A model generated the notes under the pieces. That model was not told the DNA's origin and ran no database searches. It saw only the letters and a program-made list of their open reading frames with translations. From contig OZ231127.1 in NCBI GenBank assembly GCA_965153355.1, positions 69,378,001 through 69,442,000 on the forward strand: a DNA stretch of 64,000 nt. The letters run 5' to 3'. This stretch comes from Flaccisagitta enflata (Eukaryota; Chaetognatha; Sagittoidea; Aphragmophora). Made by a program: the position numbers and the translations under genes. Of this stretch, positions 37,111 through 50,403 are shown piece after piece (the stretch's first letter is position 1; every line of letters begins with the position of its first letter).

Positions 37111-37273
37111 TGCGCGTGCGTCCACCTTTTTCCGTCTTTGCGCATGCGCGTTTTGTCCTGCCTCTTGGTTGTCGTTCCCGATTCTCCGGAGGTCAATAAG
37201 TCATAGAATTTGACATTCACAATCGACCGTGCACAAGGAGGGGAGAGCAAGTGAGAGAGAGAGAAAAAAAAAA

Positions 37274-37505
<232 letters not shown>

Positions 37506-38102
37506 GCAAAGATAGGCAGACAGACAGACAAACAGAAAGACAGATAAAGAGGTTCAGAGAGAGGAAGAAGGAGAGGGAGATAAATACAGAATGCGGCGTG
37601 CACAATGCTCATTTGCGTAGATCGATATATTCTTCGTGCTCCACCGGCACGGAGTCCAGGAATAAACCCTAGGTTGAGAAAAATTGTCAAGACTCCTGAC
37701 TTGGTGAAATGTGTTTTTTGATGCATTAACTATGAATTAAGAATAAAGATAAAAAAAGTTAGCTCGGAAATATTGAATTTATAGTCTGATAATAGTAAAA
37801 AACAAGTATTCTTATCTGCAATATCTGAAAAGTGGGGCTCCTGTTGCTGCAAAAATGCTTTTACCCTTTTTTTTTGTTTGGAGGGATGTTTTACAGATTA
37901 GAACAAAAAACAGCCATAAGCCATTCTGAGATAACCTTGTTTCATGATTTTTTGTTATTTTTAGGTTCTGATGTACAAAATATATCTTAAAACTAACTGG
38001 TGAAGATCAAAACATGTGTATTTTAACAGTTATTGCACATCTTTTATAATTTTCATGTTTTTTAAACATTTGTTTGAACAAAAAAATCTTAGAAGAAAAA
38101 CT

Positions 38103-38490
38103 TTTTTTAAACTGGTTTTTTTAAACTGGTTTTTTAAAACTTTTTTTAAACTTTTTTTAAACTTTTTTAAACTTTTTAAACTTTTTAAACTTTTTAAACT
38201 TTTTAAACTTTTTTTAAACTGGTTTTTAAACTTTTTAAACTTTTTAAACTTTTTAAACTTTTTAAACTTTTTAAACTTTTTAAACTTTTTTTAAACTGGT
38301 TTTTAAACTTTTTAAACTTTTTAAACTTTTTTTAAACTGGTTTTTTTAAACTGGTTTTTTTAAACTTTTTTTAAACTTTTTTTAAACTTTTTTAAACTTT
38401 TTAAACTTTTTAAACTTTTTAAACTTTTTTAAACTTTTTTAAACTTTTTTTAAACTTTTTTTAAACTTTTTTTAAACTGGTTTTTTAAGT
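38103..38490. repeat. (TTTTTAAAC)n VNTR
   Basis: About 40 units of 9-12 bp, some TTTTTTTAAACTGG. Confidence 0.93.
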
Positions 38491-38597
38491 TTTATTTATA
38501 AAATATCACTCCAAACTTACTTTAAGGGGTGAAAGCATTTGCATAGCACACCACCGCACTATTTCTTATATATTTGAAAATCATAAACACAATTTTT

Positions 38598-40536
38598 AGT
38601 CGTGTGCACGCGACTCTACAACCCGCTCCGTCGGTCGGTCCGTCCGTTGGTCCATCGGTTGGTCGGTAACACTTTGCTTTTTTTCGTCTTTTTGGGTTGT
38701 CTGGAGTTATTTTGAGTCATTTTTTTGTTGTTTTTGGGAATTATTGGTTGCTTTTAGTCATTTTTGGTTATTTTTGGTCAGTTTTGGTCATTTTAGTCAT
38801 TTTGGTCATTTTGGTCATTTTGGTCATTTTTGGTCATTTTTGATCATTTTTGGTCATTTTTTATTATTTTTGATTATTTTTGGTCATTTTTGGTCATTTT
38901 GGTCATTTTTGGTCATTTTTGGTCATTTTGGTCATTTTGGTCATTTTGGTCATTTTGGTCATTTTTGACCATTTGTGATCATTTTTGGTCATTTTTTGTC
39001 ATTTTTTGTCATTTTTGGTCATTTTTGGTCATTTTGGTCATTTTTGGTCATTTTTGGTCATTTTTGGTCATTTTTGGTCATTTTGATCATTGTTAGTCAT
39101 TTTTTGTCATTTTTGGTCATTTTTAGTCATTTTGGTCATTTTTAGTTATATTTGGTCATTTTGGTCATTTTGGTCATTTTTGATCATTTTTGGTAATTTT
39201 TGGTAATTTTTGGTCTTTTTGGTCATTTTTGCTCATTTTGGTCATTTGTGGTCATCTTTGGTCATTTTTGGTCATCTTTGGTCATTTTGGTCATTTTTGG
39301 TCATTTTTGGTCATTTTTGGTCATTTTTGGTCACTTTGGTCATTTTGGTCATTTTTGGTCGTTTTTAGTCATTTTTGGTCATTTTTGGTCATTTTTGGTC
39401 CTTTTTGGTCATTTTTGGTCATTTTTTGTCATTATTGGTTAAAGTCTGCTGGTTTAAGTCTGCTGCTTAAAGTCTGCTGGTTAAAGTCTGCTGGGTAAAG
39501 TCTGATGGTTAAAGTCTGCTGGTTTAAATCTGCTGGTTTAAATATGCTGGTTTAAGTCTGCTGGTTTAAATCTAATGGGTTAAGTCTGCTGGTTAAAGTC
39601 TGCTGGTTTAAATCTGCTGGTTTAAGTTTGCTGGTTTAAGTCTGCTGGTTTAAATCTAATGGTTTAAGTCTGCTGGTCTAATGGTTTAAGTCTGCTGGTT
39701 TAAGTCTGCTGGTTAAAATGATATTAAAGATAAGTATGGTTTAAGTATGGTTTAAGTCTGGTTTAAGTCTGGTTTATGTCTGGTTTAAGTATGGTTTAAG
39801 TCTGGTTTAAGTCTGGTTTAAGTCTGGTTTAAGACTGGTTCATGTCTGATTAATGTCTGGTTTAGGTCTGGGTTAGGTCTGGTTTAGGTCTGGTGTATGT
39901 CTGGTTTTTGTCTGGTTTATGTTTGATTTAGATCTGATTTAGGTCTGGTTTTGGTCTGGTTTTGGTTTGATTTCGTTCTGATTTGAGTCTGGTTTGAGTC
40001 TGGTTTGAGTCTGGTTTGAGTCTGGTTTGAGTCTGGTTTGAGTCTGGTTTGAGTCTGGTTTGAGTCTGGATTGAGTCTGGTTTGAGCCTGGTTTGAGCCT
40101 GGTTTGAGCCTGGTTTGAGCCTGGTTTAAGTCTGGTTTGAGTCTGGTTTGAGTCTGGTTTGAGTCTGGTTTGAGTCTGGTTTGAGTCTGGTTTGAGTCTG
40201 GATTGAGTCTGGATTGAGTCTGGTTTGAGTCTGGTTTGAGTCTGGTTTGAGTCTGGCTTAAATCTGGTTTATGTCTGGTTTATGTCTGATTTAGGTCTGT
40301 TTTCGGTCTGGTTTAATTCTGGTTTGAGTCTGGTTTGAGTCTGGTTTGAGTCTGGTTTGAGACTGGTTTGAGACTGGTTTGAGTCTGGTTTGAGTCTGGT
40401 TTGAGTCTGGTTTGAGTCTGGTTTGAGTCTGGTTTGAGTCTGGTTTGAGTCTGGTTTGGGTCTGCTTTGGGTTGCGTTTAAGTCAGGTCAGTTCAGTTAT
40501 TTTTGTCCTGCACGTGACTTATAGGTGTTGGCCTTG
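38598..40536 (-). mobile_element. HX-type element with triple VNTR core
   Basis: Opens AGTCGTGTGCACGCGACTCT and closes GTGACTTATAGGTGTTGGCC TTG, inside a T run (..AATTTTT/element/TTTTGC..). The core has three successive VNTRs: TTTTTGGTCA (38740-39435), GTCTGCTGGTTTAA (39440-39715) and GTCTGGTTTGA/GTCTGGTTTAA (39740-40455). Confidence 0.85.
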
Positions 40537-40736
40537 TTTTGCTTAAAAGATGCATAAAAGTATATATTTTTTCCTACTTTATGCCTATTTATTCAATATT
40601 TCCGAGTCAACTTTCTTATTTTTGCCCTAAATTTGAAGTTTATGCATTAAAAAACACATTTCACCTAGTCAGGAGTCTTGACAATTTTTTCCAACCTAGG
40701 GTTTATTCCTGGACGCCGTGCCGGGTTGATGGGACC

Positions 40737-41063
<327 letters not shown>

Positions 41064-41228
41064 AAATCGCGTTAAAAACTGGTCACTGGCCTGGTCTATC
41101 ATTTCCTATCAAGAGCCTGATTACAACGACTCCACTCAAAAACCCCTTCATTATTCAAACATGGCGTTCATATTCTCGAATGGCGACGTGATTTATTTTT
41201 CGACGCACCAAAGAGACAATCAAACAAT

Positions 41229-41770
41229 AGTCGCAAAAGCGTCAGATGGTCAGCGGTACCCGTTGTCCCTAAGTTAGTATAAATTAAATTTTGAGGTGAT
41301 AGGGGCAGCGGCCCCGAAGGAGCCAAAGACCTATGCTGTGTAAGGATTCTTGCATTGAGGCTAGGATACAAAACTTGAGGCCAGGATTTGAGCCATGAGG
41401 CTGGGATTTGAGCCACGAGGCTGGGATTGGAAAAATGAGATTAGGATTGGGGCCACTGGGCTGGGATTGGAGCCTTGAGGCTTGGGTGAGAGCTTTGGGA
41501 CTACAATTGCGTAAGGCTGAGATTTGAGCCTTTGGGCAGGGGTTAAGGCCTAACCCTAACCCTAACCCTTGGTGCCTTGGGGCTGGGACTGGAGCCTTGG
41601 GGCTGGAATTGGGGCCTTGAGGCTAAAATTTAGGCTCCAAAGCCAGAGGGGGGGTGGGAGAAGGAAATAAAGGAGGAGAAGGAGAAGAAGGAGAAGGAGA
41701 AGAAGGACGACGAGAAAATTCTCAATACGTGTGAGAGCATAGGTCATCGTCCCCTTAGAGGCCACTACCC
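41229..41770 (+). mobile_element. CGC-family element
   Basis: AGTCGCAAAAGCGTCAGATG, GGTCAGCGGTACCCGTTG, GGGCAGCGGCCCCGAAGGAG, a 20-bp VNTR, then GAGCATAGGTCATCGTCCCC and CTACCCAAAAA. The VNTR includes CCTAACCCTAACCCTAACCC (41547-41570). Confidence 0.8.
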
Positions 41771-42118
41771 AAAAACTAATGCAATCTTAGTTCTTGGTCG
41801 TATTACGCTTAGTCCCCCCCCCCTTTAATCTGTCCATTGGTTCGTTATTTTGTCTGTAGGAGCAAGTTGAAAAGTGTGAAATGGTATATTTCTGCCCCTG
41901 CCCCTCCGTCAGCGCCGATATTTTCTAATTTCTTTTCATTCTTACTGTACATCATATAGAAAACCTCAACTCCTCAACCGCCCATCCTCGTAGAGATGGG
42001 GCCGGGTAGGATCAACTAGACCGTGAGGTCATGAGTGACTCACGACATTGTGTCTAGGTCCGGTCATCAGTATCAGACACGGTGCGACATTGTATTTTCC
42101 AAGCGGATCTTATTGAAA
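41771..42118. other. Unique intergenic DNA
   Basis: Nothing supported. Confidence 0.35.
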
Positions 42119-42244
42119 CAAGGCCGGACACACGGCAATCCAGTCGCGGACCGTTGGGCAGGAGCAGTAATGCGAAAACCGCTCGTAATTCAAAAATGTT
42201 ACCGAGCGACACGACAAGTTCTAGAGTCGCGTGTCCGCGACTAA
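42119..42244 (+). mobile_element. HX short subtype, copy 3
   Basis: 126 bp, CAAGGCCGGACACACGGCAA .. GAGTCGCGTGTCCGCGACTAA. Confidence 0.87.
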
Positions 42245-42504
<260 letters not shown>

Positions 42505-42704
42505 AACAGACAGAGAGAAAGACGAATCACCAGATATATAGAGAAAGAAACCCGGAGAGACAGTTTGTCTTAAGGCGACGGAGAATGAAGTGGCAGAAAC
42601 GATTTGCGAATGGGCCAAGACTCAATTGCTAAACCCAGATCCCGGGATAAGAAGCATCCGCTCCCAGTTTTTCTTTCCCTTTCTCCATTTTTTTTCTTCC
42701 ACTA

Positions 42705-43183
42705 GGGCAGCGGCTCCGAGGAGCCGATGACCTATGCTTTTACACATATGGGAGATTTTCTCCTATCCTTCTTCTTCTTCTCCTTCTTTTCTGTCCCCTC
42801 TGGCTTGAAAGCCTAAATTCTAGCCTCGAGGCTTCAATCCCAGCCTTGAGGCTCTAATCCCAGCCTCAAGGCTCCAATCTTAGCCTCAAAGCTTCAAATT
42901 CCAGCCTCAAGGCTCCTATTTGAGCCTCGAGGCTCCAATCTCAGCCTCAAAGCTCCAACCCCAGTCTCAAGGCTCCAATCCCAGCCTGGAGGCTCCAATC
43001 TCAACAATATAGTTCCAATCCAGGCCTTGTGGCTCATATCCCAGCCTCATAGCTCCAATACCAGCTTTGAGTCTAATATTTTAGCGTCAATGCTTCAATC
43101 CGCTGCCCCTTTCACCTTCACATCTTACTCGCACAAACTTAGGAGCAACAGGTACCGCTGACCATCTGACGCTTTTGCGATTA
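42705..43183 (-). mobile_element. CGC-family element
   Basis: GGGCAGCGGCTCCGAGGAGC at the left, 20-bp VNTR (CAGCCTCAAGGCTCCAATCC), right end CAGGTACCGCTGACCATCTG and GCTTTTGCGATT. Confidence 0.8.
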
Positions 43184-44299
43184 TTTCTTTTTATTGGGTT
43201 CCACGACGTCGACTCGTAATTTTCTTTCTGTTCACACTTTAAAGAATAATTCCATCCGATTTTAACGCCGGCGGCGCCAAAAGATCTTTTTTTCTCTGAA
43301 TTTGTCGTATAGTAAAGAGGATAAGAGGAGGCGGTGCGAAAATTTTGTTTCTACGTTTGAGAGATGGCATCATGGCTTATTGACTTGTACCAAACAATTT
43401 CAAATGGAGGAATATGACTATGGATCTCTGAAAATTGGAGGAAAAAAACTAGATGGATAAACAAAGGGAAGCAAGAGGGTTTAAGGAGATAAACTGTGAA
43501 GAAGTAATTGGGTCATTCTTTTAAATGATTGAATTCATATTTTGTTAGGACGATTAAACTCAAATGATAAAAGAACTTATGAAGATTTACATAATGGATC
43601 ATTTAATCAAATGGATGAAGAAGGAACAAGCCCGAACTGGCAACGATGCGTCCAGACTGTGTCTCTGCGTATGACGGAAAATTTATGAAGGAAAATGAAG
43701 TGTTTCACAATACTTTTTGCATCATTATCAGGACAATAATGAAGCTGGAATGCTTTTAGTGGACAAATTGTCTCTAAGGATACTTGGTGCATACATTTTT
43801 ATCATATTCTGACTAAAAATGCAATTTGAACCATGCGATTCACATGAAAACAAGCAAGAAAATGATGATTTTTAGCAATTTTCTGCTTACACTTTTTTTC
43901 ATTTTCTGAGGTTGAAATTCTAAGAAAGCCAAATACAGGGAAATTTTGCATTTTGAAAAACATAGTTCTCTCTGTAATCGATCTGGGAAGAGAACTATGT
44001 TCTTGGTTTTTTCATTTTTTCATTTCCTATGCAAATTTAGAATTTCAACCAGCCCCCTGTCAGTGACCAAAAATAAAATTTGTACAAATTTCAAAGTAGT
44101 TTTTTTGGTAACATTGGCTAAACTTGGTCCTTCTGCTGAATCAATGCAAATTTTTCTTTTAAATATTATATCTGAGCCTTTTCAATCATCTTTATTCACT
44201 TATTTTTGCATTTTCATTTATACATTTTTTCTATTTTGAACTTCTTCGAAACACAAATGTTGCCTTTGGAGGGAAGCCGTCGTATATTGATCATGTGAC
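43184..44299. other. Unique intergenic DNA
   Basis: 1.1 kb without recognised gene or element. A short imperfect inverted repeat (GAACATAGTTCTCTC near 43960-44000) is visible. Confidence 0.4.
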
Positions 44300-44547
44300 A
44301 CATATGGATTGACAAAAGGGACAAACGGACAGACGGAACGACGAGAGTAGTAATGGAGGCTCTCAAATCATGTTTGTCTCGCAGTAGATTCAGTTTAGGA
44401 TCTCGTCGTGGCCGAAAACGGCCAAAAACCGCGGTTTTTGCATAGGCGTAACGGACCGACGGACCGACCGACGGACGGACGGACGGACGGACCGACGGAC
44501 GGACGGACGGACAAACCCTCTTATAGAGATGCGAGGACGCATCTAAA
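44300..44547 (+). mobile_element. HX-like subfamily with AGATGCG hairpin
   Basis: Ends in a GACGGAC run, CTCTTATAG, then hairpin AGATGCGAGGACGCATCT followed by AAAA. The 5' limit is uncertain. Hairpin relatives are at 24862 (reverse) and 51650. Confidence 0.5.
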
Positions 44548-45399
44548 AAGTATTCCTAAATTCCACCAGTTGAAAGAATCGGATTTCCCCCCCCCCCCCC
44601 GAATAGATGAAAACCAGTCATCCTAGGATCGCAAAATTTCCATGCACCCTGAGGTTTAGATTAGGCTTTAAGGGGAAAGTAGTAGCTAAGGGCTGAAGAT
44701 TTTAGGTCCGAGACACCAACTAAGGCCTTAGTGGACTGATTTTGAGCTTAGAAGAGCCCGTTACTAAAAATTCTCAGTCCTAAAGACTAGATTTCCCGCA
44801 GTAAATCTAGCCAAAATACTGTTTCTACCCGTGGCAACAGTGCAGTCCAATCATCACATCCATTAAAAGATGTTTCCCATGTCAGTAACACAGGCAATGG
44901 CGGCAGATAAAAAAAATCCACAAACATTGCTTCTACCGCGCTTCTAAGCTTTCTTCGACCCCAGTGTTCTTGTCGAGCACGCACATCTGAGTCTCACTTG
45001 TGTTCAACAATGTTGAAGAACTCATTCGTCTCTTGCCAAGAGAAGATAATTGCAGAAGTTCCACCCTCAACTTGAAGCCTTTAATATAGCCAAAATTCCA
45101 TCCAGAAACTCTGTCTCAGGCTCTCTCTCTCTCTCTCTCTCTCCGCGCTTCAAGTAAATATGGGCACGACTGCACCAATAGCGCAGGCATCAAGTTGTTG
45201 ACAAGCAGCTCTTTTTCAACGCTAATGCAATTACTCTAGTTTTGGCGCTTTCTGCCTAGCGCTCGATTATGCGTTCCAACGTACTCCCAGCGTGTCACCA
45301 GCGTGTCACCAGCGTGCCGCCAACGTATGTAACAAAAGGCTGTAGGCAAGTTGTTGGCAACACCTACTATCTAGATCGAGTGTGTCAATAACAAAAGTA
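44548..45399. other. Unique intergenic DNA with short (CT)n
   Basis: No gene. A CT run is at 45121-45142, and a tandem CAGCGTGTCAC motif at 45288-45318. Confidence 0.4.
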
Positions 45400-45994
45400 T
45401 AGAGGGGTTCGTGGAAAAACAGCCTAAACTGGAGGAAGATATTTAAGTCTCTCAATTTTATTTGACAATTTGATATTTGAAATATAAGTTGTTCAATTGA
45501 TGCTTTTGTCCTTGAGTTTTTCGCTTGCCATGAAATTCAAATCATTTTTTTGAACAGTTGTAGATGCAAAAGTATCAATATTTTTACAAATTTAATAAGG
45601 GAACATTGCTAAAAATTGAATTTATAACAACTTTCCAACAGTATGTTTTATAAGAATATTGTTAGTTTAGCCGTTGCTAGAGCCTCATTTAACGGTCGCT
45701 AGGTGTGATGTCTCTTAGCAACAGCCAAACAAGCAATATTCCTACAGAACATACTTTAAGAAAGTTATAGCAAATTTAATTCTGAGCAATATTCCCTGAT
45801 TATATCAGTGAAAATATTGGTACTTTAGCAGTTACAAATATCAAAAAAAATTTTGGTTTCCATAGCAACCAAAAAACTCATAGACACAAGCATCAATTGA
45901 ACAACCTATATTTCAAATATCAAGTTTGTCAAATTGAATTAAGACGCTTAAATACCTTCCTCCAGTTTAGGCTGTTTTTACACGAACCCCACTG
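45400..45994. mobile_element. 595-bp palindromic MITE
   Basis: Ends (T/C)AGTGGGGTTCGTG-type with inverted continuation AAACAGCCTAAACTGGAGGA for essentially the whole length. TA flanks at 45398-45399 and 45995-45996. The centre (about 45660-45730) contains GTTGCTA and TAGCAAC motifs. No coding capacity. Confidence 0.88.
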
Positions 45995-45996
45995 TA

Positions 45997-46261
45997 TCTT
46001 TGTATTTTATGTCATCAGGGAAGGTAACTAAGAAAATTGAAAGTCTTTTACCATTTTCATTTTTTAAAATTCCATTTATCATTTGTTTTTTAGCATAGAT
46101 TGTCATATACATTTATACATTCAGAGTCTCCACTCAAAACTTCAACAAGAATTATCAGTTTTTATTTCTTTTTATGATTTTGATGGCAAACAAACAGTTT
46201 TTACCTGGTTTTAACTAGAAATGAAACTTACATATCTAAGTGGCTAGTCAATAACACAGCA
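45997..46261. other. Unique DNA
   Basis: Nothing supported. Confidence 0.3.
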
Positions 46262-46520
46262 ATATACCATGAGGCAGAACAGCCATTTTCTTATCCAACA
46301 TCTACTAGTTTGACAAGCATTGACCTCACCATGATTTTCCAGCTTGATCCAAGAACATTAAATAACACTTTTCATGTCTAATGATGCTGTAGTACTTTAT
46401 ATCTGTGTTGAATAATTAAAAAAATTAAATTATCATTTAAATCTTTGTTCCCCTGAAAAAAGTCTATGCATTCAATGCACAGTAATCATCCGAGGAATAG
46501 TGTCTTTCAATCGAAATGAA
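46262..46520. repeat. Dispersed repeat R10, copy 2
   Basis: Aligns with 7545-7785 as described there. Confidence 0.55.
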
Positions 46521-46822
46521 TGGCTAAAAGGAGGTTTAGCAAAAAAGAATAGAAGAAGAATGAAATTTTTAAAAAACACTGAAAGTTTTAAAATTTGATA
46601 CCCTGTACTGTCAAATGGTGATGGTCTCATCAAAAAACCTTTTTCATACTTTCACACTCTACTATCTAGAGCATAAATATATTGACACGCATTTAGAACA
46701 ATAAATTTATCAAATTATAAAATCCACATGAAAATCAGTGAGATTCTAAAACTACATCACATTTCGCAAATCGTATTCTTCTAGCTCTGGAAATTAAGAA
46801 TTGAGAAGTAGAACCAAATTGC
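46521..46822. other. Unique DNA
   Basis: Nothing supported. Confidence 0.3.
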
Positions 46823-47370
46823 ACCAGGCCAACACCCATAAGTCGCGTGCGAGACATACGTAATCACTTAATTACATTACACCATAGCTCCTATACACCC
46901 TAATGCAGACTGGGTGCCAACCAACCACCTCGCCTACCCAAAACACCATATGGCCCTTATACATCCCTGATGCAGACCAGGTACCAACCAACCGGTTCGC
47001 CTACCCAAAACATCATTGCAGAACTAAAATGAGTTTCATTAAATTCAATTGACTTAAAATGACTTAAATGATTTAAAATGACCAAAAATGAGTTAAAATG
47101 ACATAAATTAACTTGAATCGGCCAAAAATGACTTAAATGACTTTAGTGACTTAAATAACCGAGACTGACTTAAATTGACTCAAAATGACTTAAAATGACT
47201 TAAAATGACTTAAATTGAAAAAAAAATGACTTAAATTGACTTAAGATGACCTAAATTGACCTAAATTGATCTGAGATCACTAAATTGGCTAAAACAGAAA
47301 AAATGACTCAAATGACTTGTATTGACCAAAAATTACCTTAAATGACAAAATGATGTTATTTGACTTGAAA
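46823..47370 (+). mobile_element. HX-type element, 5' half only
   Basis: Starts AGGCCAACACCCATAAGTCG CGTGCGAGAC, then a VNTR of TGACTTAAAA units (47040-47370). The hairpin end is missing: the sequence passes straight into a CGC-related VNTR. Confidence 0.65.
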
Positions 47371-47842
47371 TGACCTCATTGCCTGAAATCAGCCCTCTCA
47401 TACCTAAAATAAGCCCCTTTAATGCAAAATAAACCTCTGTTGCTAAAATCAGCCCCTGTAAGTATAAAACCAGCTCTTTATCAAATCTTAAATCAGACCT
47501 TTCAGTCCATAAAATCTTTTTTATGAATTAGGCCCATTAAGCCTCAAACCACCCTCGAAAGCTATATGTTTGTTTGGCCTGATTAGGTCTCTCAGGCCTC
47601 AAATCAGGCCTCTCAGGCCTCAAATTTGCCATCTAAGAACTGAAGACCTTAAGTTTGCCCCTTTAGACCTCAAATAAGCCTAGCAAGCTTTCTTCGGCCT
47701 TGAATTAGCCTTGGGGAAGCCTTCAGACATTTAAAGGCCCTCAATCAGCCCTCTACAGCACCTCATCAAGTTTCTCCGGCACAAACGAAAGTCCCCCTGT
47801 GTTCTACAGGCCTTTGTCCCCTTTGGGGCCGCTGATCTGCTT
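47371..47842. mobile_element. CGC-related element, one half
   Basis: A VNTR of AATCAGGCCTCTCAGGCCTC-like units ending in CCCCTGTGTTCTACAGG..CCCCTTTGGGGCCGCTG, as at the right end of 10716-11282. Confidence 0.65.
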
Positions 47843-48419
47843 CCTCTCACTCAAGTTCACAATTATGCAAAGCTGGATAATGGGTATTGACGACCACATA
47901 CACGTTGAACAAGCTCTAGTGGGGGAAGGTAAAAGCTTAGCATTCAAATACTACCAGAGAATCACATTTCATCTCTCACAGTGTTGTAAAAAAATGCCTG
48001 ACGTTTTACATAAGCCAAAGCTGAGGTCATTAGCTCAAACACTTAAGAGGATACAATGAAATCTTTGAAATGTCCAAAACTAGGAATAGCTCAAGAAACA
48101 ACTTTCAGACTTGAGTGCTTAGAAACTGGTAAATGGTGTTGTTTCATTCTTTCATCAATTATTGAACCAAATGTTGCATTCTTGGTTTCTAACTGAAGCA
48201 CCATAAATATCCAACTTAATATAATCATGCCATTTTCTTCTCTGCAACTTGGGTTAGATTGAGAATAAATGAGCAATTTTTTGAGGTTGGAGAGAAAATT
48301 GGTTATATCTTTTTAACTGTTTCAATTTCTCTATTTTGACCAACCAAAGCAAGAGGAACAAACGTCACGCAGTTCCCTACAAGGAGCAATTCTCAAATTA
48401 TGAATATCTTAAGTTGTTT
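47843..48419. other. Unique DNA
   Basis: No gene supported. The open frame at 47799-48059 overlaps the CGC end and lacks splice or family support. Confidence 0.35.
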
Positions 48420-48590
48420 AAGTTTGATTAGATTTAAGTTTTCCCCACTTGAGGTTGTTCACCATGTATTGCCCTTGGGCGACCTGTTGGCTGCTGCCTC
48501 TCTCTCATCTTACTACTTTGCCAGGGTAATTAAGCAGGGCATCAGACACTGATCATATGCGATCCTTGGATAACTGGTTTAGTTTAATTG
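48420..48590. mobile_element. CGC-related end fragment
   Basis: Fragments GTATTGCCCTTGGGCGACC, GCAGGGCATC and TGCGATCCTTGGAT are the reverse of the opening of 10716/50404, partly scrambled. Confidence 0.45.
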
Positions 48591-49675
48591 CCTTTTGTTG
48601 TCGTTTATGTCATGCTTTAAACGGGCAAATAGATTGATTTATACAATCTTTGTACACTGAGTTGAATACAACTAATGATGAATAGAGTTAAGTTTCACTA
48701 GACCACAAGGAGTGGACAAATGTCTTATAATGAAACGACGGCTGACTGGGATAAAAGTTATGTCAATTCTTAATTGGGCAATTTAAATAAAAAATCTGTA
48801 CGCTGTGTGCCTCACAGTCACAAGCATGATATCATGCCAAAAAATTCTCCCGTTACATTTAGACTTTTATCTCCTGATAGACTAAATCATAAAAAATCCA
48901 AAAAGATAAACCCTTCAATAAGTATTTTGCAAGCCATCTACGCAAACCATGTGACCATGTCCTGCTCTCTCAAGTTATCTTACTTGAAATGAATATCTTA
49001 GCATTATGATGGTGTCATAATTTGACATACTTATAAGGTGATCTTTCTATTCAAATATTCAAAATTCCTTTGTTTCCTGATGGTGGCCTATTTGAAGAAT
49101 CTTTACAGAGGGATCTATTCTTATTTTTGGCATGACGAAATTGGTCTAGCAGTTTTACAGTTATGATCATTCAAGGATTAAAAAAGCAAAAAAAAAAAAA
49201 AAAAAAAAAAATAAAGCACTTCCCTTACTGATTACAGGCCATCATCAAGTCTCAAAAAGCTCATATCGAATGATTTGATATTGAATGGCATTCATCTTAT
49301 TTGTTAAGAAATGCACTTGTTTGTTAAGAAATGCACTTATTTGTTAAGAAATGCACTAATGTCATTATGTTAATAAGCGGATGATTTTCCTTCGAAGACA
49401 GTACGAAGTGTGGCTCCACTGCGTAGGTCGGACTCAATTTTCATTCAGCATTTTGAGAATCGTGAAGCGAGATCTATGTCGTTTATTGTTTAACGTTTAT
49501 TGTTTAACGTCGAGAGACATTTGTGCATGTGGAATGTGTAAAAAATATGATGAAAATACCGTCAAATTAAGAAAATAGAGAGAGAGAAAGTGAAAAGGAA
49601 TTTTTGGAGAAAACGAAAAATGATTTTGGCAGCAATTCCTCGCAGGAAGTCGTGACATGTGGATCTATGTGCGCG
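48591..49675. other. Unique DNA
   Basis: No gene. A 26-bp A-run at 49188-49211 and three tandem copies of TTTGTTAAGAAATGCACTT at 49297-49355. Confidence 0.45.
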
Positions 49676-49683
49676 ATGCGATA

Positions 49684-49728
<45 letters not shown>

Positions 49729-50010
49729 AGAAAGAGAGATGGAGAAGGGTATTCCTTGAGAGTTGGCGTAACGAGAGAGGGCTAAGAGAAGACGGGTCTG
49801 CGTCTGGCACAACCGAGGAAAAGACCGCCGCGTCAGGACAAGCTGCAGACGCGGCCATGTTTACGCGGCGCAGCGTTATAATACGGCACGGCAGCTGCCT
49901 CACACGCGCATCCGGTGAGAGAGAGAGAGAGAGAGAGTATATGAAATCAATTTCTTCCCTTTTCCTTTCTTGTACGTGGAAAGGCGGCGCGAAGAAGGCT
50001 GCCGCCTTGT
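49676..50010 (+). promoter_or_regulatory. CpG-rich island, possible promoter/first exon
   Basis: A locally CpG-rich patch (ACCGCCGCGTCAGGAC, GACGCGGCCATGTTTACGCG) between two GA arrays (49688-49725, 49917-49935). The ATG at 49857 lies in GCGGCCATGTTT, which matches a YY1-type motif in reverse and a fair start context. It is followed by 21 codons to a CCG|GTGAGA donor-like site. No downstream exon was found, so this is only a candidate. Confidence 0.25.
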
Positions 50011-50403
50011 AATCCATTTCATTAAGAAAATTGACGTCAGAACTACGTCAAAAGACTGAGAGACTATTTCATACCCATGGAAATTACCAACTGTAAAAGT
50101 TTCTTACCAAGACTGAAAGACTATTCCAAACCCATTCAGAGTGCCAACAGTGTTGTTTTCTTACCAGGACTGATAGACTTCTTTATTCCTACTCAGTTGG
50201 CCTTAATTGTATATACTTGAAATATAATTTTCTCCTTAAATTTTTTTGCAATAGTCACAAAAACATTTCAAATCTTTTTTATTCAGGGGCCCACAGAACA
50301 ACCTATACAAATTATAGGGGTCCACGGCCTCAGGGCTCAGGGCCTCACGGGCCCTGGAGGGCCCCTAAATTGTCATAGAATGAAGAGGAAGGAAAGGGGA
50401 AAA
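50011..50403. other. Unique DNA
   Basis: Two diverged copies of ACTGA(A/G)AGACTATT(C/T)CA.ACCCAT at about 50055 and 50115. No gene. Confidence 0.35.

Larger units (their letters stand above)
37644..40724. mobile_element. Foldback element interrupted by an HX-type insertion
   Basis: Tips CGGCACGG(A/C)GTCCAGGAATA at 37644 and inverted at 40724. The arms are inverted for at least 150 bp: CCTAGG, TTGTCAAGACTCCTGACT, GGTGAAATGTG.TTTTTT.ATG and AATATTGAAT. The interior holds a TTTTTAAAC VNTR and the HX copy 38598-40536. No coding sequence. Confidence 0.75.
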
